In this document: positions 38,754-49,046 of the stretch, one piece after another
How positions within the stretch are numbered: position 1 is the stretch's first letter
How the letters are laid out: each line of letters begins with the position of its first letter
NCBI GenBank assembly: GCA_002841155.1
Contig: PHEH01000003.1
Location: 186,001 to 250,000, forward strand
Length of the DNA: 64,000 bases
Direction: 5' to 3'
Source: Alphaproteobacteria bacterium HGW-Alphaproteobacteria-18
GTDB lineage: Bacteria; Pseudomonadota; Alphaproteobacteria; Caulobacterales; Hyphomonadaceae
Position numbers and translations under genes: made by a program
The notes under the pieces: model-generated
Seen by the model: the letters and a program-made list of their open reading frames with translations, nothing else
The model's database searches: none
Told to the model about the DNA's origin: nothing

Positions 38754-38814
38754 GGGCGGGCGTCTCCGGAATGAAAGCTGTCTGGATCAGAGCGATCCAC
38801 CGCTCCAGTCAAAG

Positions 38815-38831
38815 CACACCTGGTTATATAT
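38815..38831 (-). promoter_or_regulatory. Operator B copy (reverse strand): ATATATAACCAGGTGTG
   Basis: About 60 bp upstream of the ACAD at 37590-38753. Confidence 0.65.
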
Positions 38832-38894
38832 CTCAACCCAAAGCTTCTTTCAGAAAGCCGGCCGGATGGTCAGCCCGGCGATCCGTTCCGGCGT

Positions 38895-40226
38895 TCAGGA
38901 ATCCGCTGACAACGCCCGGAAAGGTTTCATACCGAAATAGAAGAACACCGCGCCGATGGGCGCAAATGTCAGATATGTCATCACAAGGGATTTCTTGACG
39001 GCCAGCTCGTCCCGGAAAACGAAGTCTGTCAGAAATGCCGGAAAGGAGGGCCCGATCGTCAGGCCCGTAATCGAAATGGCAGCGATGAAGACCGCCGACA
39101 TTCTGCCCCGCAACTCGGCAGGTGTTACAATCTGAAGCGCGGCGGCCGACACACCGATGAAGTTGCCCAGTATTTTTACAGGTGCCATCGCCAGAAGGAA
39201 ACCGATCGCCCCGAATGGCATCACCAGAACAACCGGCGCAGACAAAGCAATCACGATAAATCCGTATACATAGTATCTGAGATGCGCATCCCTGACGCCC
39301 CTCGAATAGAGCCCGTCCACCATGGCGCCGTTGAACAGTAATCCGGAAACGCCCAGAAGGGCCGACCACAGGCCGAGCGCCAGCCCGACCGTCCCGATGG
39401 ACCAGCCATAGACCCGGTGCAGGATCACTGCCGTCCAGGACAATCCGGCATAGGCACAAATCATCATGCACGCCGACCCGAGAATGAGGCAGGTGAGAAA
39501 CCGCGCATTGGCCGACATGAAGGAAAAAACGGCTCTGAAGGGCGCCCCTTCCGCCACCAGAGTATGGCGCCTTTTGGGTTCTGGCATCGCAAATACGAGG
39601 AAAGCGATCAGGACGCCGGGGGCCCCGGTCACGACAAAGGCAATCTGCCAGACCTCCAGATCCGGGAGGAGTGGAAGACTGCCTCCGGATGCGGCCCAGG
39701 AGATCACGGCGCCGCCGACCATGTAGGCAATAGATGCCCCCAGCAGCGAGCCAATGGAATATACCGACAAGGCGAGCGCGAGGCGTTTTTTTGGAAACAG
39801 GTCACTGAGAATCGAATAGGCCGCCGGGCCGAGGGCGGCTTCACCGAGCCCGACCCCGATTCTTGCTGCCAGAAGGGCGCCGTAGGTCTCGGACAACCCG
39901 CACAGGACAGCGCAGATGGACCAGGCGAAGACGCCCCAGAAAATCACCCAGCGCCTTGAAAACCGGTCTACAGCATAGCCAAGGGGTAAACCGGCCGTGG
40001 CGTAGAGTATTCCGAAGGCCAGCCCCTGAAGCAGGCTTACCTGGAAATCCGTTACGCCGAGGTCAAGCTTGATCGAGTCCACCAGGAGGGCAACGATCTG
40101 CCGGTCCAGAAAGGCATTGATGCCCATCACCAGCAGGATCGCCACGCTCGACCAGGCGAGCAGCGCGGATGGGAAGGCTGGCTCGGCGCCGGTCTCGATT
40201 TCGTCTTTCTCCGGCACCGGAACCAT
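38895..40226 (-). CDS. MFS transporter
   Basis: GINAFLDRQIVALLVDSIKLDLGVTDFQVSLLQGLAFGILYATAGLPLGYAVDRFSRRWVIFWGV; many hydrophobic spans. Confidence 0.93.
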   Translation of the reverse strand: MVPVPEKDEIETGAEPAFPSALLAWSSVAILLVMGINAFLDRQIVALLVDSIKLDLGVTDFQVSLLQGLAFGILYATAGLPLGYAVDRFSRRWVIFWGVFAWSICAVLCGLSETYGALLAARIGVGLGEAALGPAAYSILSDLFPKKRLALALSVYSIGSLLGASIAYMVGGAVISWAASGGSLPLLPDLEVWQIAFVVTGAPGVLIAFLVFAMPEPKRRHTLVAEGAPFRAVFSFMSANARFLTCLILGSACMMICAYAGLSWTAVILHRVYGWSIGTVGLALGLWSALLGVSGLLFNGAMVDGLYSRGVRDAHLRYYVYGFIVIALSAPVVLVMPFGAIGFLLAMAPVKILGNFIGVSAAALQIVTPAELRGRMSAVFIAAISITGLTIGPSFPAFLTDFVFRDELAVKKSLVMTYLTFAPIGAVFFYFGMKPFRALSADS

Positions 40227-40290
40227 CGGTCACTCCCATTTCCACGTCAGTTGTCTGTATCGTCAGATCCGTTCCTGCCTGCGGGGCAAT

Positions 40291-42579
40291 TCAGAACTCG
40301 TAGCCGAGCCGGACGCCCCAGGTCCGCGGAAGGTTGCGTTGGGCGAACACCACATCAAAGAGACCGGGCGCATAGAACTTGTTGGTGTAATAGGTTTCAT
40401 CGTTCAGATTTTCGACGAAGACCTGCCCGTTGAGCGCGCCGTCCGGCGAAGTCCAGAGAAGGCGGAGATTGGCAATGCCATACGCCTCCTGAAGTTCATA
40501 TGGGTTGGCATCGATATTGAGACTGGTTTCTGACTGGTACCTGGCGTCAAACTGAAGATCGAATGCGCCCAGGCTGATCTGCGGGAAGCTGTAGCGCAGC
40601 AGCATATTTGCATTGAGCTCGGGGGCGCCCGGCAGGCTGTTTCCATCCACATTGCTGCCGTCGAATATCAGGTCCGATTCAATTTCAGACTCGAGGAGCC
40701 CGAGCCCCATGGAAAGATAAACCGCATCTGTGGGGACAGCCGTCAGCTCGATTTCGGCGCCGGTGACGGTTGCGTCGCCGGCATTGAGGAAGTCAACAAC
40801 GATGTTGCCCTGCTGGTCCGATGTTCCGGCATTCGCCTGAAGGCCCTGGAAGTCGTAGTGGAACACAGCCCCGTTGAGCCGCAGACGGTTTCCCAGCAGG
40901 TCTGATTTTAATCCCGCCTCAAAAGCTGTCAGCCTTTCGGCATCGGCTGGACCGCGGGCGGCGAGGCTGGTTGCATTGGCCGCAAACCCGCCGCTTTTGA
41001 AACCGCGGGAGAGTTTCACATAGGTCAGCACGCTGTCGGCGGGCTTGAAATTCAGGGTAATGTCTCCGGAAAAATCGCTGAATGAGGATACCTCCGGACC
41101 AGCAATAGAGGCGCCGGCACGGGTGACCATTCTTTCCAGTGTGCGCTCTTCGTCCGTGAACCTGCCTCCCACGATGAGAGAAAGCCTATCGCTCAGTTCG
41201 GTATCCACCTGCGCAAAGACCGCCCACGCGCTCGTATCGACCTGGCCCTGCCCGCTGCCCAGATTGAACTCATTCCCCGGAAAGACCGAGGCGACGAAAG
41301 CGGTGAAATTTTCAATCTCCCTTTCATCCTTGTACGCATAGGCTCCCAGCACCCATTTGGCTGCCCCGGTATCGCCATTGAGACGGAACTCCTGGCTCAG
41401 CGCTTCGGTCTGCGCATTGAAAAAGGGCGCCAGATAGCTCGATCCCCCGGTTGAGAGATACGGGCCAGGCGTGGTGGCGTAGCGCGTCACGGTTTCGTAG
41501 TGTTCCAGACTCGAGATCGAGGTGAAGTCTGCCCACCCGAAATCGTGCCGGACCTGCGCCGATACGCCTGTCTTGTCATAGTTCAGGGGAAGCGGAAATT
41601 CGGCATAGGCATCTTCGAACGCCTGGGTAGGCACCTGCAACCCGCGCCGGGTGAAGCAGCTTCCGCTCTCGACATCGGCGACACCGCAGAGGCTGGTGCC
41701 GTCGGCCTCCAGAACGCCGAAGAAGACAGGGCTCGTGGTGGTACCGCGCGACTGTGTATGATTGGCGCGGAGGGTAACATCCCCCCCCTCCCAGAGATCA
41801 GCCGCCAGCGTGCCCCGCAGGGACAGCACTTCCGATTCACCGAAGCCCCCCTGTCCGGTAATGGGGTTGGTCTGCTGTTCTCCGTTTTCACTGTAGCGGG
41901 CAGCCACCCTCATCCGCAGCCCGGGCGCGACCGGGCCTCCGACGGCGCCTTCAATAACGCGCTTGTCGAAGGCTCCGGCCTGAGCGGTAAGGTATCCATT
42001 CAGCTCATCTCCGGGCTCCCGAGAAATGAAGTGAACCAGGCCTGCCGTTGTATTGCGGCCAAACAGGGTGCCCTGAGGTCCTTTGAGCACTTCAACCCGC
42101 TCCACATCAAACAACTGGCTGAGCGCGGCGCCCTGGGCGGGCTGGAAAACCTCATCAATGTAGAGGGCAACGGGACCATCATTCACATTGGAAAAATCAA
42201 CAAAACTGATGCCGCGCAGGCTGAGCCAGGCATTGGTGGACCCGCCCCCGCCCTCGCCCTGCAGGCCGGTGACGGTAAAGTTTGGCGTTTGCCACGCAAC
42301 CTGACTGATCTGTTCGAAGCCAAGCTTGTCGATCATGTCGGACGAAAAGGCGGTCACGGCAACCGGCACATCCTGCAGATTCTCTTCTCGTTTCTGCGCG
42401 GTTACGACAATCGTCCCAAGGCGGCTCAATTCATCTGCCTGAACGCCCGAAGCAGGAGGCTCCCCGGTCCCGGCCTCCTGCGCACTGGCGGCAGAAACAA
42501 AGAGAAAGGCTGCTGCGCCCATGAAAGCGCATGTGCTCATCAAAAGTGAACGGATACCCGGCGATCTCGTAATCATCAT
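40291..42579 (-). CDS. TonB-dependent receptor
   Basis: SRLGTIVVTAQKREENLQDVPVAVTAFSSDM, VEVLKGPQGTLFGRNTTAG, C-terminal WGVRLGYEF. Confidence 0.96.
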   Translation of the reverse strand: MMITRSPGIRSLLMSTCAFMGAAAFLFVSAASAQEAGTGEPPASGVQADELSRLGTIVVTAQKREENLQDVPVAVTAFSSDMIDKLGFEQISQVAWQTPNFTVTGLQGEGGGGSTNAWLSLRGISFVDFSNVNDGPVALYIDEVFQPAQGAALSQLFDVERVEVLKGPQGTLFGRNTTAGLVHFISREPGDELNGYLTAQAGAFDKRVIEGAVGGPVAPGLRMRVAARYSENGEQQTNPITGQGGFGESEVLSLRGTLAADLWEGGDVTLRANHTQSRGTTTSPVFFGVLEADGTSLCGVADVESGSCFTRRGLQVPTQAFEDAYAEFPLPLNYDKTGVSAQVRHDFGWADFTSISSLEHYETVTRYATTPGPYLSTGGSSYLAPFFNAQTEALSQEFRLNGDTGAAKWVLGAYAYKDEREIENFTAFVASVFPGNEFNLGSGQGQVDTSAWAVFAQVDTELSDRLSLIVGGRFTDEERTLERMVTRAGASIAGPEVSSFSDFSGDITLNFKPADSVLTYVKLSRGFKSGGFAANATSLAARGPADAERLTAFEAGLKSDLLGNRLRLNGAVFHYDFQGLQANAGTSDQQGNIVVDFLNAGDATVTGAEIELTAVPTDAVYLSMGLGLLESEIESDLIFDGSNVDGNSLPGAPELNANMLLRYSFPQISLGAFDLQFDARYQSETSLNIDANPYELQEAYGIANLRLLWTSPDGALNGQVFVENLNDETYYTNKFYAPGLFDVVFAQRNLPRTWGVRLGYEF

Positions 42580-42664
42580 TTCCTCCCTGGAGCGCTCTGT
42601 TCCGGCGCCTGTCCGATCGCGGCGGATTTATGATTATGATCGCCGCAGAAGATATATGACCTAA

Positions 42665-42681
42665 TGCACATAGTTGTACAA
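42665..42681 (-). promoter_or_regulatory. Operator B copy (reverse strand): TTGTACAACTATGTGCA
   Basis: Upstream of the TonB receptor; TAGTTGTACAA is a perfect TNGTNNNACNA match. Confidence 0.75.
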
Positions 42682-42924
42682 GTCAGAATCCGGTTGAAAC
42701 AACTTCTCCACTTTCGCGAGAACTCCAGGTCCGCACGTGCCATGATGAAATCCTGACACATCCGGAAGCGGGCGCCGGTGCATGTAAAAGGATGTGATTG
42801 AAACCCGCCAGGACGTCCAGGTCAGGATCTGAAACAGTCTGTCAGCGCCCAGGCGCCATTATGCGGCCACGGCCCACAGACTCACCGCGCGGCCTGCCCA
42901 GGCGCTGGCGTATACGGAAGGTGT

Positions 42925-44469
42925 TCAGCCCGTGCGGGGCTGCGCCCGAAGCAGCGGCTTGAGAACCTTGCCGGTCGCATTTCTCGGCAACGCATCGACC
43001 CGTTCAATGAATTCCGGGATCTTCTGCTTCGCAATTCCCAGGCCCAGAAAGTGGCGGCTGATCTCATCGAGCGTCACGTCCCGCCCCTCGATGAACACCT
43101 TGACCCGCTCGCCGAGACGCTCATCTTTCACGGCAACGGCCGCCGCGTCCGTCACGCCGGGAAGGGACCGCATCGCATCCTCGACTTCGCGTGAGGAGAT
43201 ATTCTCACCCCCGCGAATAATGATGTCTTTCTTCCGGTCAGTAATATGCAGGAACCCGCTATCATCGAGGAACCCGATATCCCCTGTCCGATACCAGCCG
43301 TCCGCCGTGAAGGCGGCCGCATTCAATTCTGCATCCAGATAGCCCAGAAAAAGTTCCGGCCCGCGCGTCAGGATCTCGCCGTCGCCGCTGGTAACAGGTT
43401 GGTCCTGATCATCCACGATCAGGATCTCGGATCCGGGCATGAGACGGCCTTCTGTATCGAGCCGGGCGGCAAGAGGATCGTCAGGCTTGCCCATGGTGAC
43501 GGTCGGATGTTCGCTCGACCCGTAGGCATGCACGACACTGATCCCGTAATCCACGCAACGCTGCACGACGCTTGCCGGAACCGGCGCGGCGCCCAGGACA
43601 TAGTGTTTCAGGCTGGAAAGGTCGTGCCCCCCCGTTTCGGCGGCGTCCAGCAGGCCCGCCATATGATAGGGGGTGCCGGACGATCCGGTGATCCGGTACC
43701 GCTCGATCAGGCGCGCCGCCTCCTCGGCATTCCACTCGTCCATGGCGACAACCGGCGTCCCGAGCACCAGAAATCTGAGTAGCTGCAGAGCCCCGGCCAC
43801 GTGTCCGGGCGGCCATGGCGACAGGTTGATGTCCGTTTCAGCGTCCCCCCGCCAGTTTGCCTGAACTTCGATCTCGGAGAGAAGGGTCCTGCCGGAATGC
43901 ATGACGCCTTTGGGATCTGCCGTTGTCCCGGAGGTGAAGACGAGGAAAGAGAAAGCGTCCGCGGCAACCGCATGCGGCCCGGTAAACCGTTCCGGGGTCA
44001 GCATCGCCGGGAAAGGGATGGTCCCCTCAACGGACGCCCCCACGACCATGTGCAAAGGCCGGCCTGCAGGACCGACACAGGTGTCGACGAGTTTCTTATA
44101 GTCGACGCCGCGATAACTGTCCGGCGTCACAACAATCCGAGCCCTCGAGTGACGAAGAATGAACTGAAGTTCCTTTCCCTTGTAGAACGTCACGATGGGC
44201 ATGAAGACGGCCCCGGCATAGGCAGCGCCGACCATCAGGGCTAGCCACTCCGACCAGGGTGGAAGCATGACGCCGACAACATCGCCGGGCCTGATCCCAA
44301 GGTCGATCAGACTCTGGCCGACCATCTCCCCCTGCCGGACAATTTCAGCGAGCTGGATCGTATCGGGACGGGTTCTGGAATGGGCAACAAACAACGCCTC
44401 AGGCGACATCCTTTCGGCTGCCTTGAAGGCCTCATAAAAGCTTTGCTGGACCACTCGCCCCTCCCGCAA
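42925..44469 (-). CDS. AMP-binding acyl-CoA synthetase (cyclohexanecarboxylate-CoA ligase-like)
   Basis: FLVFTSGTTADPKGVMHSG, GWYRTGDIGFLDDSGFLHITDRKKDIIIRGGENISSREVEDAM, PRNATGKVLKPLL. Confidence 0.93.
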   Translation of the reverse strand: MREGRVVQQSFYEAFKAAERMSPEALFVAHSRTRPDTIQLAEIVRQGEMVGQSLIDLGIRPGDVVGVMLPPWSEWLALMVGAAYAGAVFMPIVTFYKGKELQFILRHSRARIVVTPDSYRGVDYKKLVDTCVGPAGRPLHMVVGASVEGTIPFPAMLTPERFTGPHAVAADAFSFLVFTSGTTADPKGVMHSGRTLLSEIEVQANWRGDAETDINLSPWPPGHVAGALQLLRFLVLGTPVVAMDEWNAEEAARLIERYRITGSSGTPYHMAGLLDAAETGGHDLSSLKHYVLGAAPVPASVVQRCVDYGISVVHAYGSSEHPTVTMGKPDDPLAARLDTEGRLMPGSEILIVDDQDQPVTSGDGEILTRGPELFLGYLDAELNAAAFTADGWYRTGDIGFLDDSGFLHITDRKKDIIIRGGENISSREVEDAMRSLPGVTDAAAVAVKDERLGERVKVFIEGRDVTLDEISRHFLGLGIAKQKIPEFIERVDALPRNATGKVLKPLLRAQPRTG

Positions 44470-44491
44470 CTGTCAACAGGGTCTGACCCTG

Positions 44492-45301
44492 TCAGGTATT
44501 GAGCGAATCCACGATGCGCTCGCCCTCGCCGGGACCAGCCCAGCGCGCATGGGCATTCTTCAGATGCAGCCGCCAGTGGGCAACTGCCGCTTCTTCCTCT
44601 CGCGCCTCAATCAGCTTGATCAGCTTACGGTAAGATTTCATGCCACCCAGAAGTCTCTGCTTTCGCACCTCCGCGTCAATGGCATCGCGGCGCATCACGC
44701 CCTGCTTGTGGTTGATCATCAGATCATTGATGATGTGATTGACAAAGGTAAGCGTGTTGTTTCCTGTCAGCTTGACCAGAAGCAGGTGGAAGTCAGCGAC
44801 GCCGCGCGTGAAAGCTTCGAGTTTTGAGCGTTCGACCAGCGTCAGCAGATAATCAACATGCGCGTTCAGTGCCTTGACGACTTCGCTATTATTTTTCATC
44901 CGGCAGAGCGTTCGCACGACATAAGGTTCCAGCGCCATCTGAGAGGCATACAGATCGGCAATCGTCGTGCCCTGTGACTGAAGCACATAACCGGCATATC
45001 GGGAGGCGACCGCCTCCTGAGGTTTGTGAACCTGGGCGCCCGAACGCGATCCGCGCGTGACTGAAATGAGCTTCTCAGCTTCCAGGATCCGGAACGCTTC
45101 GCGCAGGGTTGGCCTGGAAACACCCAGCGTTTCCATAAGCTGCCCCTCCGGAGGCAGGGTGTCTCCTTCCGTCAGCTCGCCGCGGACAATCTGCCCCCTG
45201 ATCTGATCAGCCACCACTTCTGATGTCTTGGGCGTCCGGATACGCGGCTGAACAGCCGCGCTGTTGTCGGCGGGTTCGCGAGTCATCATTCCCCTGCTCA
45301 A
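44492..45301 (-). CDS. FadR/GntR family transcriptional regulator
   Basis: VVADQIRGQIVRGELTEGDTLPPEGQLMETLGVSRPTLREAFRILEAEKLISVTRGSRSGAQV; FCD-like domain. Confidence 0.94.
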   Translation of the reverse strand: MSRGMMTREPADNSAAVQPRIRTPKTSEVVADQIRGQIVRGELTEGDTLPPEGQLMETLGVSRPTLREAFRILEAEKLISVTRGSRSGAQVHKPQEAVASRYAGYVLQSQGTTIADLYASQMALEPYVVRTLCRMKNNSEVVKALNAHVDYLLTLVERSKLEAFTRGVADFHLLLVKLTGNNTLTFVNHIINDLMINHKQGVMRRDAIDAEVRKQRLLGGMKSYRKLIKLIEAREEEAAVAHWRLHLKNAHARWAGPGEGERIVDSLNT

Positions 45302-45368
45302 AATAGTCTCCGATCATGCCGCAAACAAGAATATCCCGGCTTTATAGAGATGAGATACCACTATATAG

Positions 45369-45385
45369 TAAACCTAGTATAACAT
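45369..45385 (-). promoter_or_regulatory. Operator B copy (reverse strand): ATGTTATACTAGGTTTA
   Basis: Divergent FadR/CoA-ligase region; core TAGTATAACAT has the GT-N3-AC core. Confidence 0.65.
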
Positions 45386-45427
45386 CTTCAGTTGAAGGTT
45401 ACCATAATCCATTTCGGGAACACCCAC

Positions 45428-46966
45428 ATGCCCCACCCCCGCACGCACGCTGCCCTGACCCCCCGGAAGCCAGCCGTCATCCTGGCTGAAACTGGTGAAC
45501 ATATCACCTACAGTGCTCTGGAAACGGCAGCCAATCAAGGCGCCCATCTGTTCAGGCGCCTTGGGCTGCAGTCCGGTGACACGGTTGCGGTCTGGCTGCC
45601 AAACATCCTGGCATACTTTGAAATTTACTGGGCGGCGCAACGCGCCGGGCTCTACATCGCGCCGCTGTCCACCTCGCTGACGGCCGATGAAGCCGGTTAC
45701 ATTGTCGCTGACAGCGGCGCCAAAGCGTTGATTACGGGTTCGACTGTCCGCAGCGCGGCGGATCTCCTGCGCGGCCCCGTCCTGCCAGCGGGTCTTTCCG
45801 TGATCCAGGCCGATGCCGGCTGGGACGGCGTTCCCCACTGGCAGACCTGCCTCTCGGATGAGCCCGCAACCCCTATTCGCGACGAAGCGCCAGGGTTTCA
45901 CATGGTCTATTCTTCCGGCACGACCGGACGGCCAAAAGGGGTGCGCCAGCCCCTGGGGACCGGGGCCGCGACCGATCCACATCCCCTGGCCGAAAGGATG
46001 CGAACGGCATACGGCCTTGGCCCGGATTCAGTCTATCTCTCGCCCGCGCCCCTCTATCATACGGCGCCGCTCGCTTTTTCGACATCCTGCCACCGCATCG
46101 GCGCAAGTGTTGTCATGATGGAAAAGTTTGATCCATCCAAAGCGCTCGCGGCAATTGAAACCTACAAGGTCACGATCAGCCAGATGGTGCCCACGATGTT
46201 CGTGCGGATGTTGCGCCTGCCTGATGCAGAACGCCTTCAGTATGACCTCTCATCGCTCCAGACATTGATCCATGCTGCTGCGCCCTGCCCGGTCGACATA
46301 AAGCGCCAGATGATTGACTGGCTGGGACCTATCATCCTTGAGTATTACGGGGGCTCAGAAGGCAACGGAGCGACCAATATCACCTCTGAAGAATGGCTGA
46401 AGAAACCCGGCTCCGTCGGGCGTGCCAGCATGGGCATCCTGCATATCTGCGATGAGTCGGGCCGCGAACTTCCTGCCGGCGAGACAGGGATCGTCTATTT
46501 TGAAGGCGGCGCGGATTTTCAGTACCACAACGACCCGCAGAAAACACGCGACGCCCGCCATCCCCGGCATGCTGGCTGGTCTACCCTCGGTGATATCGGC
46601 TATCTGGATTCAGATGGCTATCTGTTCCTGACGGACCGGAAAAGCTTCATGATCATCTCGGGCGGCGTGAACATCTATCCTCAGGAGACGGAGAATATTC
46701 TCCTGTCCCACCCCGGTGTGATGGATGCTGCCGTGATCGGCGTGCCCCATGCTGAAATGGGCGAAGAGGTGAAAGCGGTTGTGCAGCCCGTAGACCCGGC
46801 CGCGGCCACACCTGAATTTGCCGCTGAGCTTATCGCCTGGTGCCGCGCCAAACTGTCGCCGATTAAATGCCCCCGCAGTGTCGACTTCGACATGAGCCTG
46901 CCGCGCGGCGATAATGGCAAACTCTACAAACGCGAGATCCGCGCCCGCTACTGGCCTGCGTCCTGA
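45428..46966 (+). CDS. AMP-binding acyl-CoA synthetase
   Basis: MVYSSGTTGRPKGVRQP, YYGGSEGNGATNI, GWSTLGDIGYLDSDGYLFLTDRKSFMIISGGVNIYPQETE. Confidence 0.94.
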   Translation: MPHPRTHAALTPRKPAVILAETGEHITYSALETAANQGAHLFRRLGLQSGDTVAVWLPNILAYFEIYWAAQRAGLYIAPLSTSLTADEAGYIVADSGAKALITGSTVRSAADLLRGPVLPAGLSVIQADAGWDGVPHWQTCLSDEPATPIRDEAPGFHMVYSSGTTGRPKGVRQPLGTGAATDPHPLAERMRTAYGLGPDSVYLSPAPLYHTAPLAFSTSCHRIGASVVMMEKFDPSKALAAIETYKVTISQMVPTMFVRMLRLPDAERLQYDLSSLQTLIHAAAPCPVDIKRQMIDWLGPIILEYYGGSEGNGATNITSEEWLKKPGSVGRASMGILHICDESGRELPAGETGIVYFEGGADFQYHNDPQKTRDARHPRHAGWSTLGDIGYLDSDGYLFLTDRKSFMIISGGVNIYPQETENILLSHPGVMDAAVIGVPHAEMGEEVKAVVQPVDPAAATPEFAAELIAWCRAKLSPIKCPRSVDFDMSLPRGDNGKLYKREIRARYWPAS

Positions 46967-47017
46967 CCGGAAATCCTGTTTACCCGGGTCCGGTCAGGAT
47001 GGATCGGCCCGGACATC

Positions 47018-47998
47018 TCACCGCCGCAGGCGGGCCAGTCGCTCGTCCAGAATGGCTTCTGCCTCCGACATGATACGGTCGATCAGAACTTTGCAGGACG
47101 GAATGTCGTGAATGAGTCCCTGCACCATGCTCGCCCAATAGATCCCTTTTGAGAGATCCCCGGTTTCAAGCAATTCACGTCCTGCTTTTCCGTTGACAAG
47201 TTCGGCAACATCGGAAAATCGCGCGCCGGGAGCCGCCAGCCGTTTGACGACCTCATCGGAGACAGGACTCTTTCCGACACGCGCAGTATTTTTCAGGCTG
47301 CGAAAGATCAGATTGGTGCCGCGTTCATCATTGTCGACATAGGCCTGTTTTACGTTGGGATGGATTTTCGCTTCCTCGGTCGCGCAAAAACGCGTTCCCA
47401 TATTGATCCCCTCAGCCCCCAGCGCCAGCGCCGCGACCAGGCCCCGGCCATCCCCAAATCCTCCGGAGGCAATCATGGGGATGGAGACCTGGTCGGCAGC
47501 GCATGGAATAAGGATCAGCCCTGGAATATCATCCTCACCCGGATGACCGGCGCATTCAAATCCATCGATCGAGATCGCATCAACCCCGCGCCTTTCCGCC
47601 GAGACAGCATGGCGCACGGAGGTACACTTGTGCAGAATGCGGATACCGTGTGGCTTCAGCATTTCCCAGATTTCCTGGACGGCCGGCGTGCCAGCGGTCT
47701 CGACGACCCTGACCCCGCCATCGATGATCGCCTGGGCATACGCCTTATAGTCCGGGGAGTTGACAGTCGGGAAAACGGTCAGGTTGACCCCGAATGGCTT
47801 TGCCGTCATCGACCGGCAGCGGTCAATCTCGAGCCGTAACGCTTCTGGTGACGGCTGGGTGAGAGCGGTGAGAATTCCCAGTCCGCCGGCATTGGATACG
47901 GCAGCGGCGAGCTCTGCCACACCGACACTCTGCATGCCGCCCTGAACAATCGGATGCTCGATTTCGAGCATCTCTGTAATGCGGGTTCTGATACTCAT
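47018..47998 (-). CDS. Nitronate monooxygenase/IpdC-like FMN flavoprotein
   Basis: MLEIEHPIVQGGMQSVGVAELAAAVSNAGGLGILTA, IPMIASGGFGDGRGLVAALALGAEGINMGTRFCATEEAKIH. Confidence 0.9.
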   Translation of the reverse strand: MSIRTRITEMLEIEHPIVQGGMQSVGVAELAAAVSNAGGLGILTALTQPSPEALRLEIDRCRSMTAKPFGVNLTVFPTVNSPDYKAYAQAIIDGGVRVVETAGTPAVQEIWEMLKPHGIRILHKCTSVRHAVSAERRGVDAISIDGFECAGHPGEDDIPGLILIPCAADQVSIPMIASGGFGDGRGLVAALALGAEGINMGTRFCATEEAKIHPNVKQAYVDNDERGTNLIFRSLKNTARVGKSPVSDEVVKRLAAPGARFSDVAELVNGKAGRELLETGDLSKGIYWASMVQGLIHDIPSCKVLIDRIMSEAEAILDERLARLRR

Positions 47999-48022
47999 CC
48001 GGCGCTTTCCCTGACTGCGTTC

Positions 48023-48039
48023 TTGTATTACTAGGTTAT
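48023..48039 (+). promoter_or_regulatory. Operator B copy: TTGTATTACTAGGTTAT
   Basis: Between the divergent flavoprotein genes; TTGTATTACTA is a perfect TNGTNNNACNA match. Confidence 0.75.
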
Positions 48040-48063
48040 ATATATTTCTACGGAGTCCACGTC

Positions 48064-49011
48064 TTGTCAAACCGGATCAGGGGATTTGGCCCTCGCTTGC
48101 CGCTGATGGCCGCGCCGATGTCGATCGCCTCAACTGTGGCCCTTGTCAGCGCGTGCTCCCGGGCAGGCATAACGGGCTGTTTTCCAACCCACAATGCCGC
48201 GCGCGATGGCGGGCTTGCCAACTGGCTTTCCCGCATTCAGGCCGATCAAAAGGCCTTTGCAGATCAGGGCGGATGCCCGGCTCCGTTTGCCGTCAATATC
48301 AATGTCTCGCGGCTTAAGCCGCAACACGTGCTGGATCAGGAAATCGCCGACTGCAGGGCCGCCGGGATAAGCATCATCACCTCAAATGCAGGTAATCCTG
48401 CGGAGCTCGTCAAACGCGTCCACGACTGGGGCGGTGTTGTCATTCATGACGCAACGACCGTCGAGCAGGCCGAGAAAGCGGCCGCGGCGGGCGTCGACGG
48501 CCTCATGCTCGTCTGCGCCGGGGCGGGCGGGCTTGGCGGGCTCCTCTCACCCTTCGCTTTCGTCCCTAAGGTCCGCAGTTTCTTCGGCGGGATCATCCAG
48601 CTGGCAGGCGGCGTTGCCGACGGCGCCGGTATCGCGGCGGCAGAAATACTTGGCGCCGATATGGTCTGCATGGGCACGCGCTTCATTGCGACCGAAGAGT
48701 CTGGCGTAGCGGCGGGCCACAAGCAGATGCTCGCACACGCCCGCATGAGCGACATTCTCTGGACCGAGAACATTGTTGGCATCGGCGCAAGCTTCCTCAA
48801 GCCCTCGCTTGCCGAGCATGGCCTCGATCCGGACCACCTGCCCGCACTCGACGAAAAAGGACGTCCATCGCTTCCGGAAGGTCTGAGGCCCTGGACCATG
48901 CTCTGGTCAGGCGGTCAGAGCGCTGCCTTGATCGCGGATGTTCCGTCAGTAGCCGATCTCGTATCGCGGCTGCAGGAGGAATACAGGCTCGCCCGCAGGC
49001 AGGCCGACTGA
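48064..49011 (+). CDS. Nitronate monooxygenase-like FMN flavoprotein
   Basis: PLMAAPMSIASTVALVSACSRAGITGCFPTHNA, VDGLMLVCAGAGGLGG, ADGAGIAAAEILGADMVCMGTRFIATEES. Confidence 0.87.
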   Translation: MSNRIRGFGPRLPLMAAPMSIASTVALVSACSRAGITGCFPTHNAARDGGLANWLSRIQADQKAFADQGGCPAPFAVNINVSRLKPQHVLDQEIADCRAAGISIITSNAGNPAELVKRVHDWGGVVIHDATTVEQAEKAAAAGVDGLMLVCAGAGGLGGLLSPFAFVPKVRSFFGGIIQLAGGVADGAGIAAAEILGADMVCMGTRFIATEESGVAAGHKQMLAHARMSDILWTENIVGIGASFLKPSLAEHGLDPDHLPALDEKGRPSLPEGLRPWTMLWSGGQSAALIADVPSVADLVSRLQEEYRLARRQAD

Positions 49012-49046
49012 TCAGCGCACGTACCTGCCAGACAAGCCACCTGCGA

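Noticed and set aside
41500-42549. 349-aa plus-strand ORF
   Set aside because: Antisense to the TonB receptor at 40291-42579.
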